Shown: piece by piece, positions 7,809 through 15,719 of the stretch
Position numbering within the stretch: the first letter of the stretch is position 1
Layout of the letters: every line of letters starts with the position of its first letter
NCBI RefSeq assembly: GCF_030654605.1
Contig: NZ_JAURXB010000118.1
Span: 1-49,183, forward strand
Reading direction: 5' to 3'
DNA length: 49,183 nt
Origin: Bradyrhizobium sp.
Lineage (GTDB): Bacteria > Pseudomonadota > Alphaproteobacteria > Rhizobiales > Xanthobacteraceae
Position numbers and translations under genes: made by a program
Notes under the pieces: model-generated
The model's database searches: none
What the model was told of the DNA's origin: nothing
What the model saw: only the letters and a program-made list of their open reading frames with translations

Positions 7809-10061
7809 TCACTCCACGCCCTTGCCGAACTTGTTCGACTTCGGCAGGCCGTGCGCGAGGCGGCCGGCGTCGGCGCGGTTGCCGCGCCAGTCGGTCAATT
7901 CCTTCCAGCTCATGCTCTGGTCGCGCCCGGCCGAATCCTTCCAGGTCAGGCCCGCCTTGGCTTCGAAGGTCGCAACGTCCGACAGCGACGCGCTGGTGTA
8001 TTTCTGCAGCCGCACGCCGCGGCCGCGCGCCATTTCCGGCACCTGGTCGAGCGGGAACACCACCATCTTGTGGTTGGTGCCGATCACGGCGACGGTGTCG
8101 CCTGACACGGTCGCGATCGCACACGCCTCGTTCGGCATTTCGACGTTCAGCACCTGCTTGCCCTTGCGGGTGTTGCCGACGCAATCGTCCTCGTTGACCA
8201 CAAAACCCTGGCCTTCGAGGCTCGCGATCAGGAACTTGCGGCCGCCCTTGTTGACGAACAGCGAGACGATCGCGGTCTCCTGCTCCATGTCGATGAACAT
8301 CCGGATCGGCTCGCCATGACCGCGCCCGCCCGGCAGTTTTGCCACATCGAGCGAATAGAACCGGCCGTTGGTGGCGAGCAGCAACAACTTTGACGTGGTC
8401 TCGGCGAAGAACGCCTTGTCGAGCTTGTCGTCGGTCTTGAAGGTCAGCGTCGAGAGATCGGCGACATGGCCCTTCAGCGTGCGCACCCAGCCCTTTTCGG
8501 AAACGACGACCGTGACCGGCTCGCGCTCGACGAACGCTTCCTCGATCGCGGCGAGGTCATGCTCGGGCGCGTCGGCGAACATGGTGCGGCGCTTGCCGAG
8601 CGGCGTCTTCGGCCCAAAGATGTCGCGAACTTTCCGCACCTGCTCGCCGATCTTCGACCACTGCTCGGCCTCGGAGCCCAGAAGGCCCTTGATGCCCTTC
8701 AGCTCGGCGCGAAGGTTCTTGTCCTCGGTGCGGATCTCGAATTCCTCGAGCTTGCGCAAACTGCGCAGCCGCATGTTGAGGATGGCCTCGGCCTGGATCT
8801 CGGTCAGCTTGAACGCCTTGATCAGCTCCGGCTTCGGCTCATCCTCGGTCCGGATGATTTTGATCACTTTGTCGATGTTCAGGTACGCGATCAGGTAGCC
8901 GCCGAGCACTTCCAGCCGGTGCTCGATCTGCACTTTCCGATAGTTGGAGCGGCGCAGCAGCACGTCGCGCAGATGGTCGAGCCATTCGCGCAGGCATTCG
9001 GCCAGCCCGAGCACCTTGGGGATGCGGCCTTTGACCAGCACGTTGAGGTTCAGCGGAATCCGGCTTTCCAGCTCGGTCAGCCTGAACAGCGATTCCATCA
9101 GCAGTTCCGGATCGACCGCGCGGGATTTCGGCTCGATCACGAGACGGATGTCTTCGGCCGATTCGTCGCGGACGTCGTCGACGAGGGGCAGCTTCTTCGC
9201 GGTCAGCAGCTCGGCGATTTTTTCCACCAGCCGGGATTTCTGCACCAGCCAGGGGATTTCCGTGATCACCACCACCCAGGTGCCGCGGGCGCCCTCTTCC
9301 TGCACCCATTTGGCGCGGGTGCGGAACGAACCGCGCCCGGTCATGTAGGCTTCCGCAATGCTCTCCTTGGAATCGACGATGATGCCGCCGGTCGGGAAAT
9401 CAGGTCCCTTGACCCATTTCAGCAGCGTCTTCGACTTGGCGTCGGGCTTGTCGATCAGATGCAGCGCGGCGTCGCATAGTTCGGCCACGTTGTGCGGCGG
9501 GATCGAGGTGGCCATGCCGACCGCGATGCCCTGCGCGCCATTGGCGAGCAGATTCGGAAAGCCGCCGGGCAGCACGATCGGCTCTTTGCTCTGGCCGTCG
9601 TAATTGGCGCGGAATTCGACGCCGTCCTCGTCGATGCCCTCGAGCAGCAGCCGCGCGACCTCGGTCATGCGTGCTTCGGTGTAGCGGTAGGCGGCCGGAT
9701 TATCACCGTCGATATTGCCGAAATTGCCCTGGCCGTCGACCAGCGGATAGCGCGAGGAGAAATCCTGTGCCAGGCGCACCAGCGCATCGTAGATCGACTG
9801 GTCGCCATGCGGATGGAACGAGCCCATCACGTCGCCGACGATTTTGGCCGATTTCTTGAACGGCGTGCCGGGGTCGAGCCGCAGCAGCCGCATGCCATAG
9901 AGGATACGCCGGTGCACCGGCTTCAGGCCGTCGCGGGCGTCCGGCAGCGCGCGGTGCATGATGGTCGAGAGCGCGTAAGCGAGGTAGCGCTCCTCGAGCG
10001 CGTCGCGCAGCATGACCTCGTGGATCTCAGCCGGTTCAGGCGGAATCAGTCGTTTTCCCAT
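7809..10061 (-). CDS. parC: DNA topoisomerase IV subunit A
   Basis: A 750-residue type IIA topoisomerase subunit. It has the breakage-reunion domain with the catalytic tyrosine in [11 protein letters not shown] (about Tyr127), the region [19 protein letters not shown], and a C-terminal beta-pinwheel part that lacks the GyrA box, which favours ParC over GyrA. With ParE it decatenates daughter chromosomes. The start [10 protein letters not shown] is the alphaproteobacterial ParC N-terminus. The residue at the position equivalent to E. coli Ser80 is Gln88, with Asp92 at the Glu84 position. It follows recO on the minus strand, with a family A repeat between them and another after the stop. Confidence 0.97.
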   Translation of the reverse strand: MGKRLIPPEPAEIHEVMLRDALEERYLAYALSTIMHRALPDARDGLKPVHRRILYGMRLLRLDPGTPFKKSAKIVGDVMGSFHPHGDQSIYDALVRLAQDFSSRYPLVDGQGNFGNIDGDNPAAYRYTEARMTEVARLLLEGIDEDGVEFRANYDGQSKEPIVLPGGFPNLLANGAQGIAVGMATSIPPHNVAELCDAALHLIDKPDAKSKTLLKWVKGPDFPTGGIIVDSKESIAEAYMTGRGSFRTRAKWVQEEGARGTWVVVITEIPWLVQKSRLVEKIAELLTAKKLPLVDDVRDESAEDIRLVIEPKSRAVDPELLMESLFRLTELESRIPLNLNVLVKGRIPKVLGLAECLREWLDHLRDVLLRRSNYRKVQIEHRLEVLGGYLIAYLNIDKVIKIIRTEDEPKPELIKAFKLTEIQAEAILNMRLRSLRKLEEFEIRTEDKNLRAELKGIKGLLGSEAEQWSKIGEQVRKVRDIFGPKTPLGKRRTMFADAPEHDLAAIEEAFVEREPVTVVVSEKGWVRTLKGHVADLSTLTFKTDDKLDKAFFAETTSKLLLLATNGRFYSLDVAKLPGGRGHGEPIRMFIDMEQETAIVSLFVNKGGRKFLIASLEGQGFVVNEDDCVGNTRKGKQVLNVEMPNEACAIATVSGDTVAVIGTNHKMVVFPLDQVPEMARGRGVRLQKYTSASLSDVATFEAKAGLTWKDSAGRDQSMSWKELTDWRGNRADAGRLAHGLPKSNKFGKGVE

Positions 10062-10114
10062 GGGGACGGGTTAAACTTTTGAGGCGAATCGGGCAAGCCG
10101 CGAGTCGGCAAACT

Positions 10115-10231
10115 GTCGTCCCTGCGAACGCAGGGACCCATAACCACCGGTGTTTGTGGAGGAAAACGGCTGGGGCCGCAGCTCTCATCGACAGGCCGCA
10201 GTGTATGGGTCCCTGCTTTCGCAGGGACGAC
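10115..10231. repeat. Palindromic repeat, family A (copy 2)
   Basis: A second copy of the element at 7689-7807, with 28-base arms at 10115-10142 and 10204-10231 (two mismatches between the arms). It fills most of the gap between the recO stop (10249) and the parC start (10061). The inner 60 bases differ from copy 1, so it is the arms that are conserved. Confidence 0.9.
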
Positions 10232-10248
10232 CCGTTGAGAGGCTGTGC

Positions 10249-11001
10249 TCACACCTCCGGGCTTACCTTCGCCCGGTGCCTGGTCACCGCATTGATGAAC
10301 CCGTCGCGGGCATCGGAATGGCCCTGCCCGCGCGGCTCCAGCACGTGGCGCAGCAGGAACCGGCCGGTGAGCACAAAACCGTCCTGCAGGTCCTGGTCGG
10401 ACCAGCCGTTCGCCCCGCCCCCTCCCTCCCGCAAAAATGCCGGCAGCCGCAGCAGCCGGTCGCGCCAGGGATCGCCGGCCCGCCGCGACACCGCGCCGCC
10501 GGACTTCGGCGAGACATAGATCAGATCTTTGGTCTCGCCGGTTGCAGCACAATTTTCCAGATCGAGCCCGAATCCGAGTTCGGTGAGCATGGCGAGTTCG
10601 AATTTGATGAGCTGGATGGCGGCTTCGCCGATGTCGTCGAAATCATCCAGCGTGCGCTCCAGCATCTCGTAGATGTCTTCATGCGGATCGCGTTCCGGCA
10701 ACAGCCGCGCCAGCGAGGCCAGATGAGTCACGCCATAGGTCGCATGCGAAGACGCCAGCACGGTGGCCGCGCGCAGCCGCGTGCCTTCGAGGACATAATA
10801 GCCGAGATGCTCGTCGAGCCGCGCCCGCCACACCGCCGTGACGCTGTTGCCGGGCTGCAGCAAGGGCCGCATCCGCTTGCCGGCGCCGCCGCGCACCAAG
10901 CCGAGATGGCGGCCATGGCCGCGCGTCAAAAGCTCGACAATGGCGGAGGATTCGCCATGCCGCCGCACCCCCAGGACGATGCCTTCGTCGGTCCATTCCA
11001 T
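10249..11001 (-). CDS. recO: DNA repair protein RecO
   Basis: A 250-residue protein with the RecO N-terminal OB-fold ([20 protein letters not shown], then [22 protein letters not shown]) and the helical C-terminal domain ([17 protein letters not shown], with the family's usual Cys region reduced to one Cys). RecO binds ssDNA and loads RecA together with RecR on gapped DNA. The frame is open to 11055 but the canonical start is ATG at 11001 (MEWTDEGIV). It lies in the conserved era-recO-parC order on the minus strand, here with a 126-residue membrane protein inserted between era and recO. Confidence 0.95.
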   Translation of the reverse strand: MEWTDEGIVLGVRRHGESSAIVELLTRGHGRHLGLVRGGAGKRMRPLLQPGNSVTAVWRARLDEHLGYYVLEGTRLRAATVLASSHATYGVTHLASLARLLPERDPHEDIYEMLERTLDDFDDIGEAAIQLIKFELAMLTELGFGLDLENCAATGETKDLIYVSPKSGGAVSRRAGDPWRDRLLRLPAFLREGGGGANGWSDQDLQDGFVLTGRFLLRHVLEPRGQGHSDARDGFINAVTRHRAKVSPEV

Positions 11002-11050
11002 GACGCGGAGCCTACAGGATTCCGATGCCGGGCGCAGCCATCTCCAACCA

Positions 11051-11130
11051 GTCATTCCGGGGCGATGCGAAGCATCGAACCCGGAATCTCGAGATTCCGG
11101 GTTCGCGTCTTCGACGCGCCCCGGAATGAC
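11051..11130. repeat. Palindromic repeat, family B
   Basis: An 80-base near-perfect palindrome centred on CTCGAG at about 11088-11093. The outer arms GTCATTCCGGGGCG and CGCCCCGGAATGAC are complementary, and so are the inner arms on each side of the centre. It lies 31 bases from the stop of the small membrane-protein gene (11162) and upstream of recO. Transcribed RNA would fold into one long hairpin. Confidence 0.9.
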
Positions 11131-11161
11131 GCGGAGAGCGCACCTCCGCGGATTCCTCCTA

Positions 11162-11542
11162 CTATGCGTTGAACCAGTCCCTGGCGTCGCCGGTAAAGGA
11201 AAAAAACAGGCCGGCTGCCGTCAGCGCGCACGAAACGACCTCGATCGCGCTGCTGAACTCCAGGCCCCTTGCGCCGATGACCTGCACCAGCGTGATCACG
11301 GACAGCGCCAAAGCGGCTGACAGAATCCAGCGCGGCCAGTTCTTGCGCTGCCGGGCCGCGAGCCGCACGAAGTGGACCAGCAGCAGGATCAGGGCGATCG
11401 CCATCAGGCTCTCGACCATGATCATCGTTTCCGTCATCTGCGCGCTCGGCGTGCGGTCCCGGAACGCGATCGACACCGCGTCGAGCGTCAGCGACAGGTA
11501 GAGCAGCACTTCAAACCACAGAACGTTTCTCGGTACGGTCAT
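11162..11542 (-). CDS. Small four-helix membrane protein, unknown function
   Basis: A 126-residue product with four hydrophobic segments (about residues 7-27, 40-62, 70-92 and 97-117) and short polar links ([11 protein letters not shown]). I do not recognise a named family; the length and topology are similar to small uncharacterised Bradyrhizobium membrane proteins. The start ATG at 11542 is 12 bases after the era stop on the same strand, so it is probably expressed with rnc-era. Its placement between era and recO is not part of the common alphaproteobacterial order. Confidence 0.7.
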   Translation of the reverse strand: MTVPRNVLWFEVLLYLSLTLDAVSIAFRDRTPSAQMTETMIMVESLMAIALILLLVHFVRLAARQRKNWPRWILSAALALSVITLVQVIGARGLEFSSAIEVVSCALTAAGLFFSFTGDARDWFNA

Positions 11543-11553
11543 CGCGACGCCTG

Positions 11554-12522
11554 CTATTCCTTCGGGAATTCGAGGCCCATTTCGCGGTAGCGATTGGGAT
11601 CGTCGCCCCAGTTTTCGCGCACCTTGACGAACAGGAACAGGTGCACGGGCACGCCGACGATCTCGGCGATCTCCTTGCGCGAATCCGCGCCGATCGACTT
11701 GATGGTGGCGCCGCCCTTGCCGAGCACGATCTTGCGCTGGCTTTCGCGCTCGACGAAAATGGTCTGCTCGATGCGGATCGATTTGTCCTTGCGCTCGGTC
11801 CAGCTGTCGGTCTCGACGGTGGATTGATACGGCAGCTCCTGATGCAGCTGGCGAAAGATCTTCTCGCGGGTGATTTCCGCCGCCAGATGCCGCATCGGCG
11901 CATCCGACATCTGGTCTTCAGGGTAGTGGTACGGCCCCGGCGGCACCATCGCGGCCAGCGTGTGGCGCAAATCGTCGACGCCATCGCCGGTCATGGCCGA
12001 CACCATGAAGGTCTCGGCAAATTTCAGCCGTTCGTTGGCGGCCTGCGCCAGCTTCAGGAGCTTTTCCTTGTCGACGATATCGACCTTGTTGATGACCAGC
12101 AGTTTGGGATGGTTGACGGTCGCCACCTTGGCAAAGATCGCCTCGGCCTCCTCGTCGATCCCCTCGCGGGCGTCGAGCAGCACGCAGACGAGGTCGGCGT
12201 CATGCGCCCCGGTCCAGGCGGTCGACACCATGGCGCGATCGAGCCTTCGCTTCGGCATGAAGATGCCGGGGGTATCGACCAGGATGATCTGGGCGTTGTT
12301 GTCGATCACGATACCGCGGATCAGCGCCCTTGTGGTCTGCACCTTGCGCGAGACGATGGTGACCTTGGAACCGACCAGCGCGTTGACCAGCGTGGACTTG
12401 CCGACATTGGGAGCGCCGATCAGCGCGACAAAGCCGCAGCGGGTCGCCGCCGGCGGCGCAACACCGACCTCAACGCCGCCGCCAATGTCCTCTTCGACGT
12501 GATTTTGGGGCTCAGCTATCAT
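11554..12522 (-). CDS. era: GTPase Era, 30S ribosome maturation
   Basis: A 322-residue GTPase. G1 is GAPNVGKST, G3 is DTPGIF, G4 is NKVD, and the C-terminal KH domain contains VERESQRKIVLGKGGATIK. Era binds the 3' end of 16S rRNA and helps assemble the 30S subunit. The start is taken as ATG at 12522, which overlaps the rnc stop by 11 bases in the sequence ATGATAGCTGA; an in-frame ATG at 12555 would overlap rnc further. The rnc-era pair is conserved widely and implies coupled rRNA processing and assembly. Confidence 0.96.
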   Translation of the reverse strand: MIAEPQNHVEEDIGGGVEVGVAPPAATRCGFVALIGAPNVGKSTLVNALVGSKVTIVSRKVQTTRALIRGIVIDNNAQIILVDTPGIFMPKRRLDRAMVSTAWTGAHDADLVCVLLDAREGIDEEAEAIFAKVATVNHPKLLVINKVDIVDKEKLLKLAQAANERLKFAETFMVSAMTGDGVDDLRHTLAAMVPPGPYHYPEDQMSDAPMRHLAAEITREKIFRQLHQELPYQSTVETDSWTERKDKSIRIEQTIFVERESQRKIVLGKGGATIKSIGADSRKEIAEIVGVPVHLFLFVKVRENWGDDPNRYREMGLEFPKE

Positions 12523-13339
12523 TGTTACCACCACCGACGCCTTCGACGCCTTCACGTTCTATCATGACGGATGCCGCGACCTTTTCGGCCGCGCGCTTGC
12601 TGCCGCCGAGGCCTTCGGCCGGCTCGAGGCCGGGCAGATCCACCGCGACCCGGAACTGGGGATCGTGATGCGGCCCGGTGCGCTCGACCTCGCGGTAAAC
12701 CGGCGTCGGCAGTCCCTTGCCCTGCGCCCATTCCTGCAGCACCGTCTTGGGATCGCGCAGCGGCCGCCGCGGCTTGCGCATCCGCTCCACCCAGTTGCGC
12801 TCGACGAATTGCGCCGCGGCGGTGTAGCCGCCGTCGAGAAAGATCGCGCCGATCACCGCTTCGCAGATGTCGCCGAGCACCGATTTGCGCAACCGCGCAC
12901 CGGCGCCGGCGCCGACCGCGCCGAGCTTGATGTCGTCGATCAGTCCGAGCGATTTGGCGACATCGGCGCAACTCTCCTTGCGCACGAGATCGGCGAGCCG
13001 TTTCGACAGTTCGCCCTCATTGGCATTGGGGAAGGCGCGATACAGCATGTCGGAGACCACGAGCCCCAGCACGTGATCGCCCAGGAATTCGAGACGCTGA
13101 TAGCTGTCACCGCGCTTGCGCGAGGATTTCAGCGCCGAGACGTGGGTGAATGCGGTCGCCAGCAGCTCGGCATCGGCAAATTTATGCCCGATCCGCGCCT
13201 CGATCGCCGCGGTCGCGGCCTTGGCGCTGACCTTGCTGCGCTTCTTCTTCACCGCCGCGGGTTCGCTCCCGGCATCGGGCTGAACGCGTGCTTCGCCCGG
13301 CGCGGAGGATGTCTGGAGATCGGGCGATTCGTCGTTCAT
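12512..13339 (-). CDS. rnc: Ribonuclease III
   Basis: A 275-residue dsRNA endonuclease. The RNase III signature is YQRLEFLGDHVLGLVVSDML, with the second acidic site at DICEAVIGAIFLDGGY. A double-stranded RNA-binding domain follows (DPKTVLQEWAQGKGLPTPVY). The first 45 residues are a low-complexity charged extension (KKKRSKVSAKAATAA) longer than in E. coli. The start at 13339 overlaps the lepB stop by four bases (ATGA). It processes rRNA precursors and structured mRNAs in the cytoplasm. The frame is open upstream into lepB, but that part is only the lepB shadow. Confidence 0.96.
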   Translation of the reverse strand: MNDESPDLQTSSAPGEARVQPDAGSEPAAVKKKRSKVSAKAATAAIEARIGHKFADAELLATAFTHVSALKSSRKRGDSYQRLEFLGDHVLGLVVSDMLYRAFPNANEGELSKRLADLVRKESCADVAKSLGLIDDIKLGAVGAGAGARLRKSVLGDICEAVIGAIFLDGGYTAAAQFVERNWVERMRKPRRPLRDPKTVLQEWAQGKGLPTPVYREVERTGPHHDPQFRVAVDLPGLEPAEGLGGSKRAAEKVAASVMIEREGVEGVGGGNNDS

Positions 13340-14097
13340 CGCACGATTGAGAAGATACGATTCCAGCGCACCGCGGTCGGCCAGCGCCAGAACATCCAGG
13401 CGTGTTCGCCCTCGGCAATGGAGAAGAAGATCATCTGGGCCCGGCCGACGATATTCTCGAACGGCACGTAGCCCACCGCCGACAACACCCGGCTGTCGGT
13501 GGAGTTGTCGCGGTTGTCGCCCATCATGAAGAGGTGGCCGGCCGGTACGGTGTAGATCGTGGTGTTGTCGTAGAATCCGTTGTCGACACAATCCAGCGAC
13601 TCATAGGTGACGCCGTTCGGCAGCGTCTCCTTCCAGCGCTTGACCCGCGCGGTGGCATCGGAGGATCCGCAGGGGTCCTCGCCGATGAAGTCGCTGAGCC
13701 GCTCGCGCTTGACCGGCGCTTCGTTGATGTAGAGCAGGCCCTCCTTCATCTGGATACGGTCGCCGGGCAGCCCGATCACGCGCTTGATGTAGTCGGTGGA
13801 ATCGTCCTTCGGCAGGCGGAACACGATGATGTCGCCGCGTGCCGGCTCGGAGCCGAAGATGCGTCCGGAAAACAGCGGCGGCGACAACGGGATCGAATAG
13901 TGGCTGTAGCCGTAGGAATATTTCGAGACGAACAGGTAATCGCCGACCAGCAGCGTCGCCTTCATCGATCCCGAGGGGATGTTGAAGGGTTGAAACAGGA
14001 AGGTACGGATCACGAGGGCGATCAGGAGCGCATGGATGACGACGCGGATGGTTTCACCCAAGCCGCTTTCAGTTTTTGTGCCGGATGTCACGCTCAT
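13336..14097 (-). CDS. lepB: Signal peptidase I
   Basis: A 253-residue membrane-bound peptidase. A single N-terminal membrane segment (VIHALLIALVIRTFLFQPF) is followed by the serine box NIPSGSMKATLLVGDY and the lysine box GDIIVFRLPKDDSTDYIKRV, giving the Ser/Lys catalytic dyad; MMGDNRDNSTDSR is the conserved box E. It removes signal peptides from exported proteins at the periplasmic face. The ATG at 14097 is chosen because upstream residues of the open frame are encoded by a palindromic element. It starts the lepB-rnc-era unit; the preceding gap of 276 bases probably contains its promoter. Confidence 0.96.
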   Translation of the reverse strand: MSVTSGTKTESGLGETIRVVIHALLIALVIRTFLFQPFNIPSGSMKATLLVGDYLFVSKYSYGYSHYSIPLSPPLFSGRIFGSEPARGDIIVFRLPKDDSTDYIKRVIGLPGDRIQMKEGLLYINEAPVKRERLSDFIGEDPCGSSDATARVKRWKETLPNGVTYESLDCVDNGFYDNTTIYTVPAGHLFMMGDNRDNSTDSRVLSAVGYVPFENIVGRAQMIFFSIAEGEHAWMFWRWPTAVRWNRIFSIVR

Positions 14098-14139
14098 CGC
14101 TTTCCCAATTTCCGTCGCGATTGACGCGCGGTGGCAGAG

Positions 14140-14184
14140 CATTTTCCTCACGCGAATCGCTTTTCGCTTCGCGTCGAGAAAATG
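14140..14184. repeat. Palindromic element, family I, upstream of lepB
   Basis: A 45-base imperfect palindrome with arms CATTTTC...ACGCGAA and TTCGCGT...GAAAATG. It lies 42 bases before the lepB start codon. Similar CATTTTC/GAAAATG hairpins are common between genes in Bradyrhizobium, from memory. It is the only repeat here that is clearly on the 5' side of a gene in a non-divergent gap. Confidence 0.7.
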
Positions 14185-14373
14185 GTCTTGATTCTGATAT
14201 TGTGAGCCAGTCCCGGCGCTGGCCTGAACTCGCCCTGTTCGATATCCCTGCGGCGTTTTAGACGGTTGTTCGCAGCCGCGCAATCAACGGTCGCATGAAA
14301 ACTTGCTAATCCATTGAGTTGGCGAGGATTTTTAGTTTTGCACCGGACCGCGGAAGATACCGGCGCCGGAGCC

Positions 14374-14793
14374 TCAGGCTTTGACCGGATTGACCGCCGA
14401 AATTATGACGAAGGCCTGCGCCAGCGGCCAATCGTCGGTTATCGACAGATCGATTCGCGCCTCCAGGCCCTCCGGCGTCAGCGCCTGAAGCCTGGCCAGC
14501 GCCCCGCCGGTCAGTTGCATGGTCGGACGCCCCCCCGGCAGGTTGACCACCCCCATATCCCGCCACCAGACGCCCCGGCGGATCCCGGTGCCCAGCGCCT
14601 TGGAACAGGCCTCCTTGGCGGCAAACCGCTTGGCATAGGTCGCCACCACCATTTTCTCGCTCTTGGCGCGGCGCCCGGCCCGGGCGCGCTCGGCGTCGGT
14701 GAAAACCCGGTCGAGGAAGCGGTCGCCGTGACGCTCGATCACTTTTGCCACCCGGCGGATGTCGATCAGGTCGGAGCCAATGCCGATGATCAT
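14374..14793 (-). CDS. acpS: Holo-[acyl-carrier-protein] synthase
   Basis: A 139-residue phosphopantetheinyl transferase with both family motifs: [12 protein letters not shown] near the N-terminus and [12 protein letters not shown] in the middle, which supply the Mg2+ and CoA ligands. It transfers 4'-phosphopantetheine from CoA to apo-ACP, activating fatty acid synthesis. The length is normal for the AcpS type. Its start overlaps the pdxJ stop by four bases (ATGA), so translation is coupled. The stop at 14374 is followed by about 190 bases before the family I element and lepB. Confidence 0.96.
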   Translation of the reverse strand: MIIGIGSDLIDIRRVAKVIERHGDRFLDRVFTDAERARAGRRAKSEKMVVATYAKRFAAKEACSKALGTGIRRGVWWRDMGVVNLPGGRPTMQLTGGALARLQALTPEGLEARIDLSITDDWPLAQAFVIISAVNPVKA

Positions 14794-15575
14794 GCCCGGC
14801 TCGTCCGGCTCTGGAGATTCCCGAGCTTCGCTCGCCCGCGGTCCATCGCCGCCCGCATCGTCCGGACGGTCTCGCCGAGCCCGACGAACAGCGCCTCCCC
14901 GATCATGTAGTAGCCGATATTCAGTTCCATGATCTCGGCCACTTCAGCGATCGACTCCGCGGTCGCATAATCGAGGCCGTGGCCGGCATGGACCTCGAGG
15001 CCGGCCGTGCGCGCCAGTACTGCTCCGGCAACGATGCGCCGCCATTCGGATTCCGCCTTGGCCGTATGGCCGTCCACCACGGCGTCGCACCAGGCGCCGG
15101 TATGGATCTCGATGACAGGCGCGCGCAACCTGGCCGCCATTTCGATCTGGGCGGGGTCGGCGGCGATGAACAGCGACACCCGCACCCCGGCATCGTTCAG
15201 GCGGGCGATGAACGGCGCCAGTGCATTGTGCTGCCCGACCACGTCGAGGCCGCCCTCGGTGGTGAGCTCCTCGCGGCGTTCGGGCACCAGGCACACCGCA
15301 TGCGGCTTGGTCGCCAGCGCGATTCGGAGCATGTCTTCGGTCGCCGCCATCTCGAAGTTCAGCGGTTTCGAGATCTCCGCCTTCAGCCGCGCCATGTCGT
15401 CGTCGCGGATATGGCGGCGGTCCTCGCGCAAGTGAGCCGTAATACCGTCGGCGCCGGCCTCGATGGCGACCAGCGCCGCGCGCACTGGATCCGGCCGCTC
15501 GCCGGCCCTGGCGTTGCGCAGGGTGGCGACGTGGTCGACATTGACACCGAGACGCAGCGGAGGAGGATTTAGCAT
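14790..15575 (-). CDS. pdxJ: Pyridoxine 5'-phosphate synthase
   Basis: A 261-residue TIM-barrel enzyme that condenses 1-deoxyxylulose 5-phosphate with 3-amino-2-oxopropyl phosphate to make pyridoxine 5'-phosphate. Recognisable segments are [17 protein letters not shown] at the N-terminus, [13 protein letters not shown], and [15 protein letters not shown]. The ATG at 15575 gives the canonical N-terminus ([15 protein letters not shown]), and the 44 extra upstream residues of the open frame are encoded by a family C repeat. The tail [10 protein letters not shown] overlaps acpS by four bases. The pdxJ-acpS pair is conserved downstream of rsh. Confidence 0.96.
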   Translation of the reverse strand: MLNPPPLRLGVNVDHVATLRNARAGERPDPVRAALVAIEAGADGITAHLREDRRHIRDDDMARLKAEISKPLNFEMAATEDMLRIALATKPHAVCLVPERREELTTEGGLDVVGQHNALAPFIARLNDAGVRVSLFIAADPAQIEMAARLRAPVIEIHTGAWCDAVVDGHTAKAESEWRRIVAGAVLARTAGLEVHAGHGLDYATAESIAEVAEIMELNIGYYMIGEALFVGLGETVRTMRAAMDRGRAKLGNLQSRTSRA

Positions 15576-15610
15576 AATCGACTTTCGGCAGATATTGCAG
15601 CGTACGAGAT

Positions 15611-15711
15611 CCTCATCCTGAGGAGCGGCCGCTTGGCCGCGTCTCGAAGGATGAGGCGCATGTTGTCTCATGGTTCGAGACGCGCGCAAGGGCGCGCTCC
15701 TCACCATGAGG
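15611..15711. repeat. Palindromic repeat, family C (copy 1)
   Basis: A 101-base element with CCTCATCCTGAGGAGC at one end and GCTCCTCACCATGAGG at the other, containing CGTCTCGAAGGATGAG and GGTTCGAGACGCGC inside, so it can form one or two hairpins. It ends eight bases from the rsh stop (15720) and begins 36 bases before the pdxJ start. A second copy in inverted orientation is at 21012-21108. Confidence 0.9.
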
Positions 15712-15719
15712 AAGTTTCT

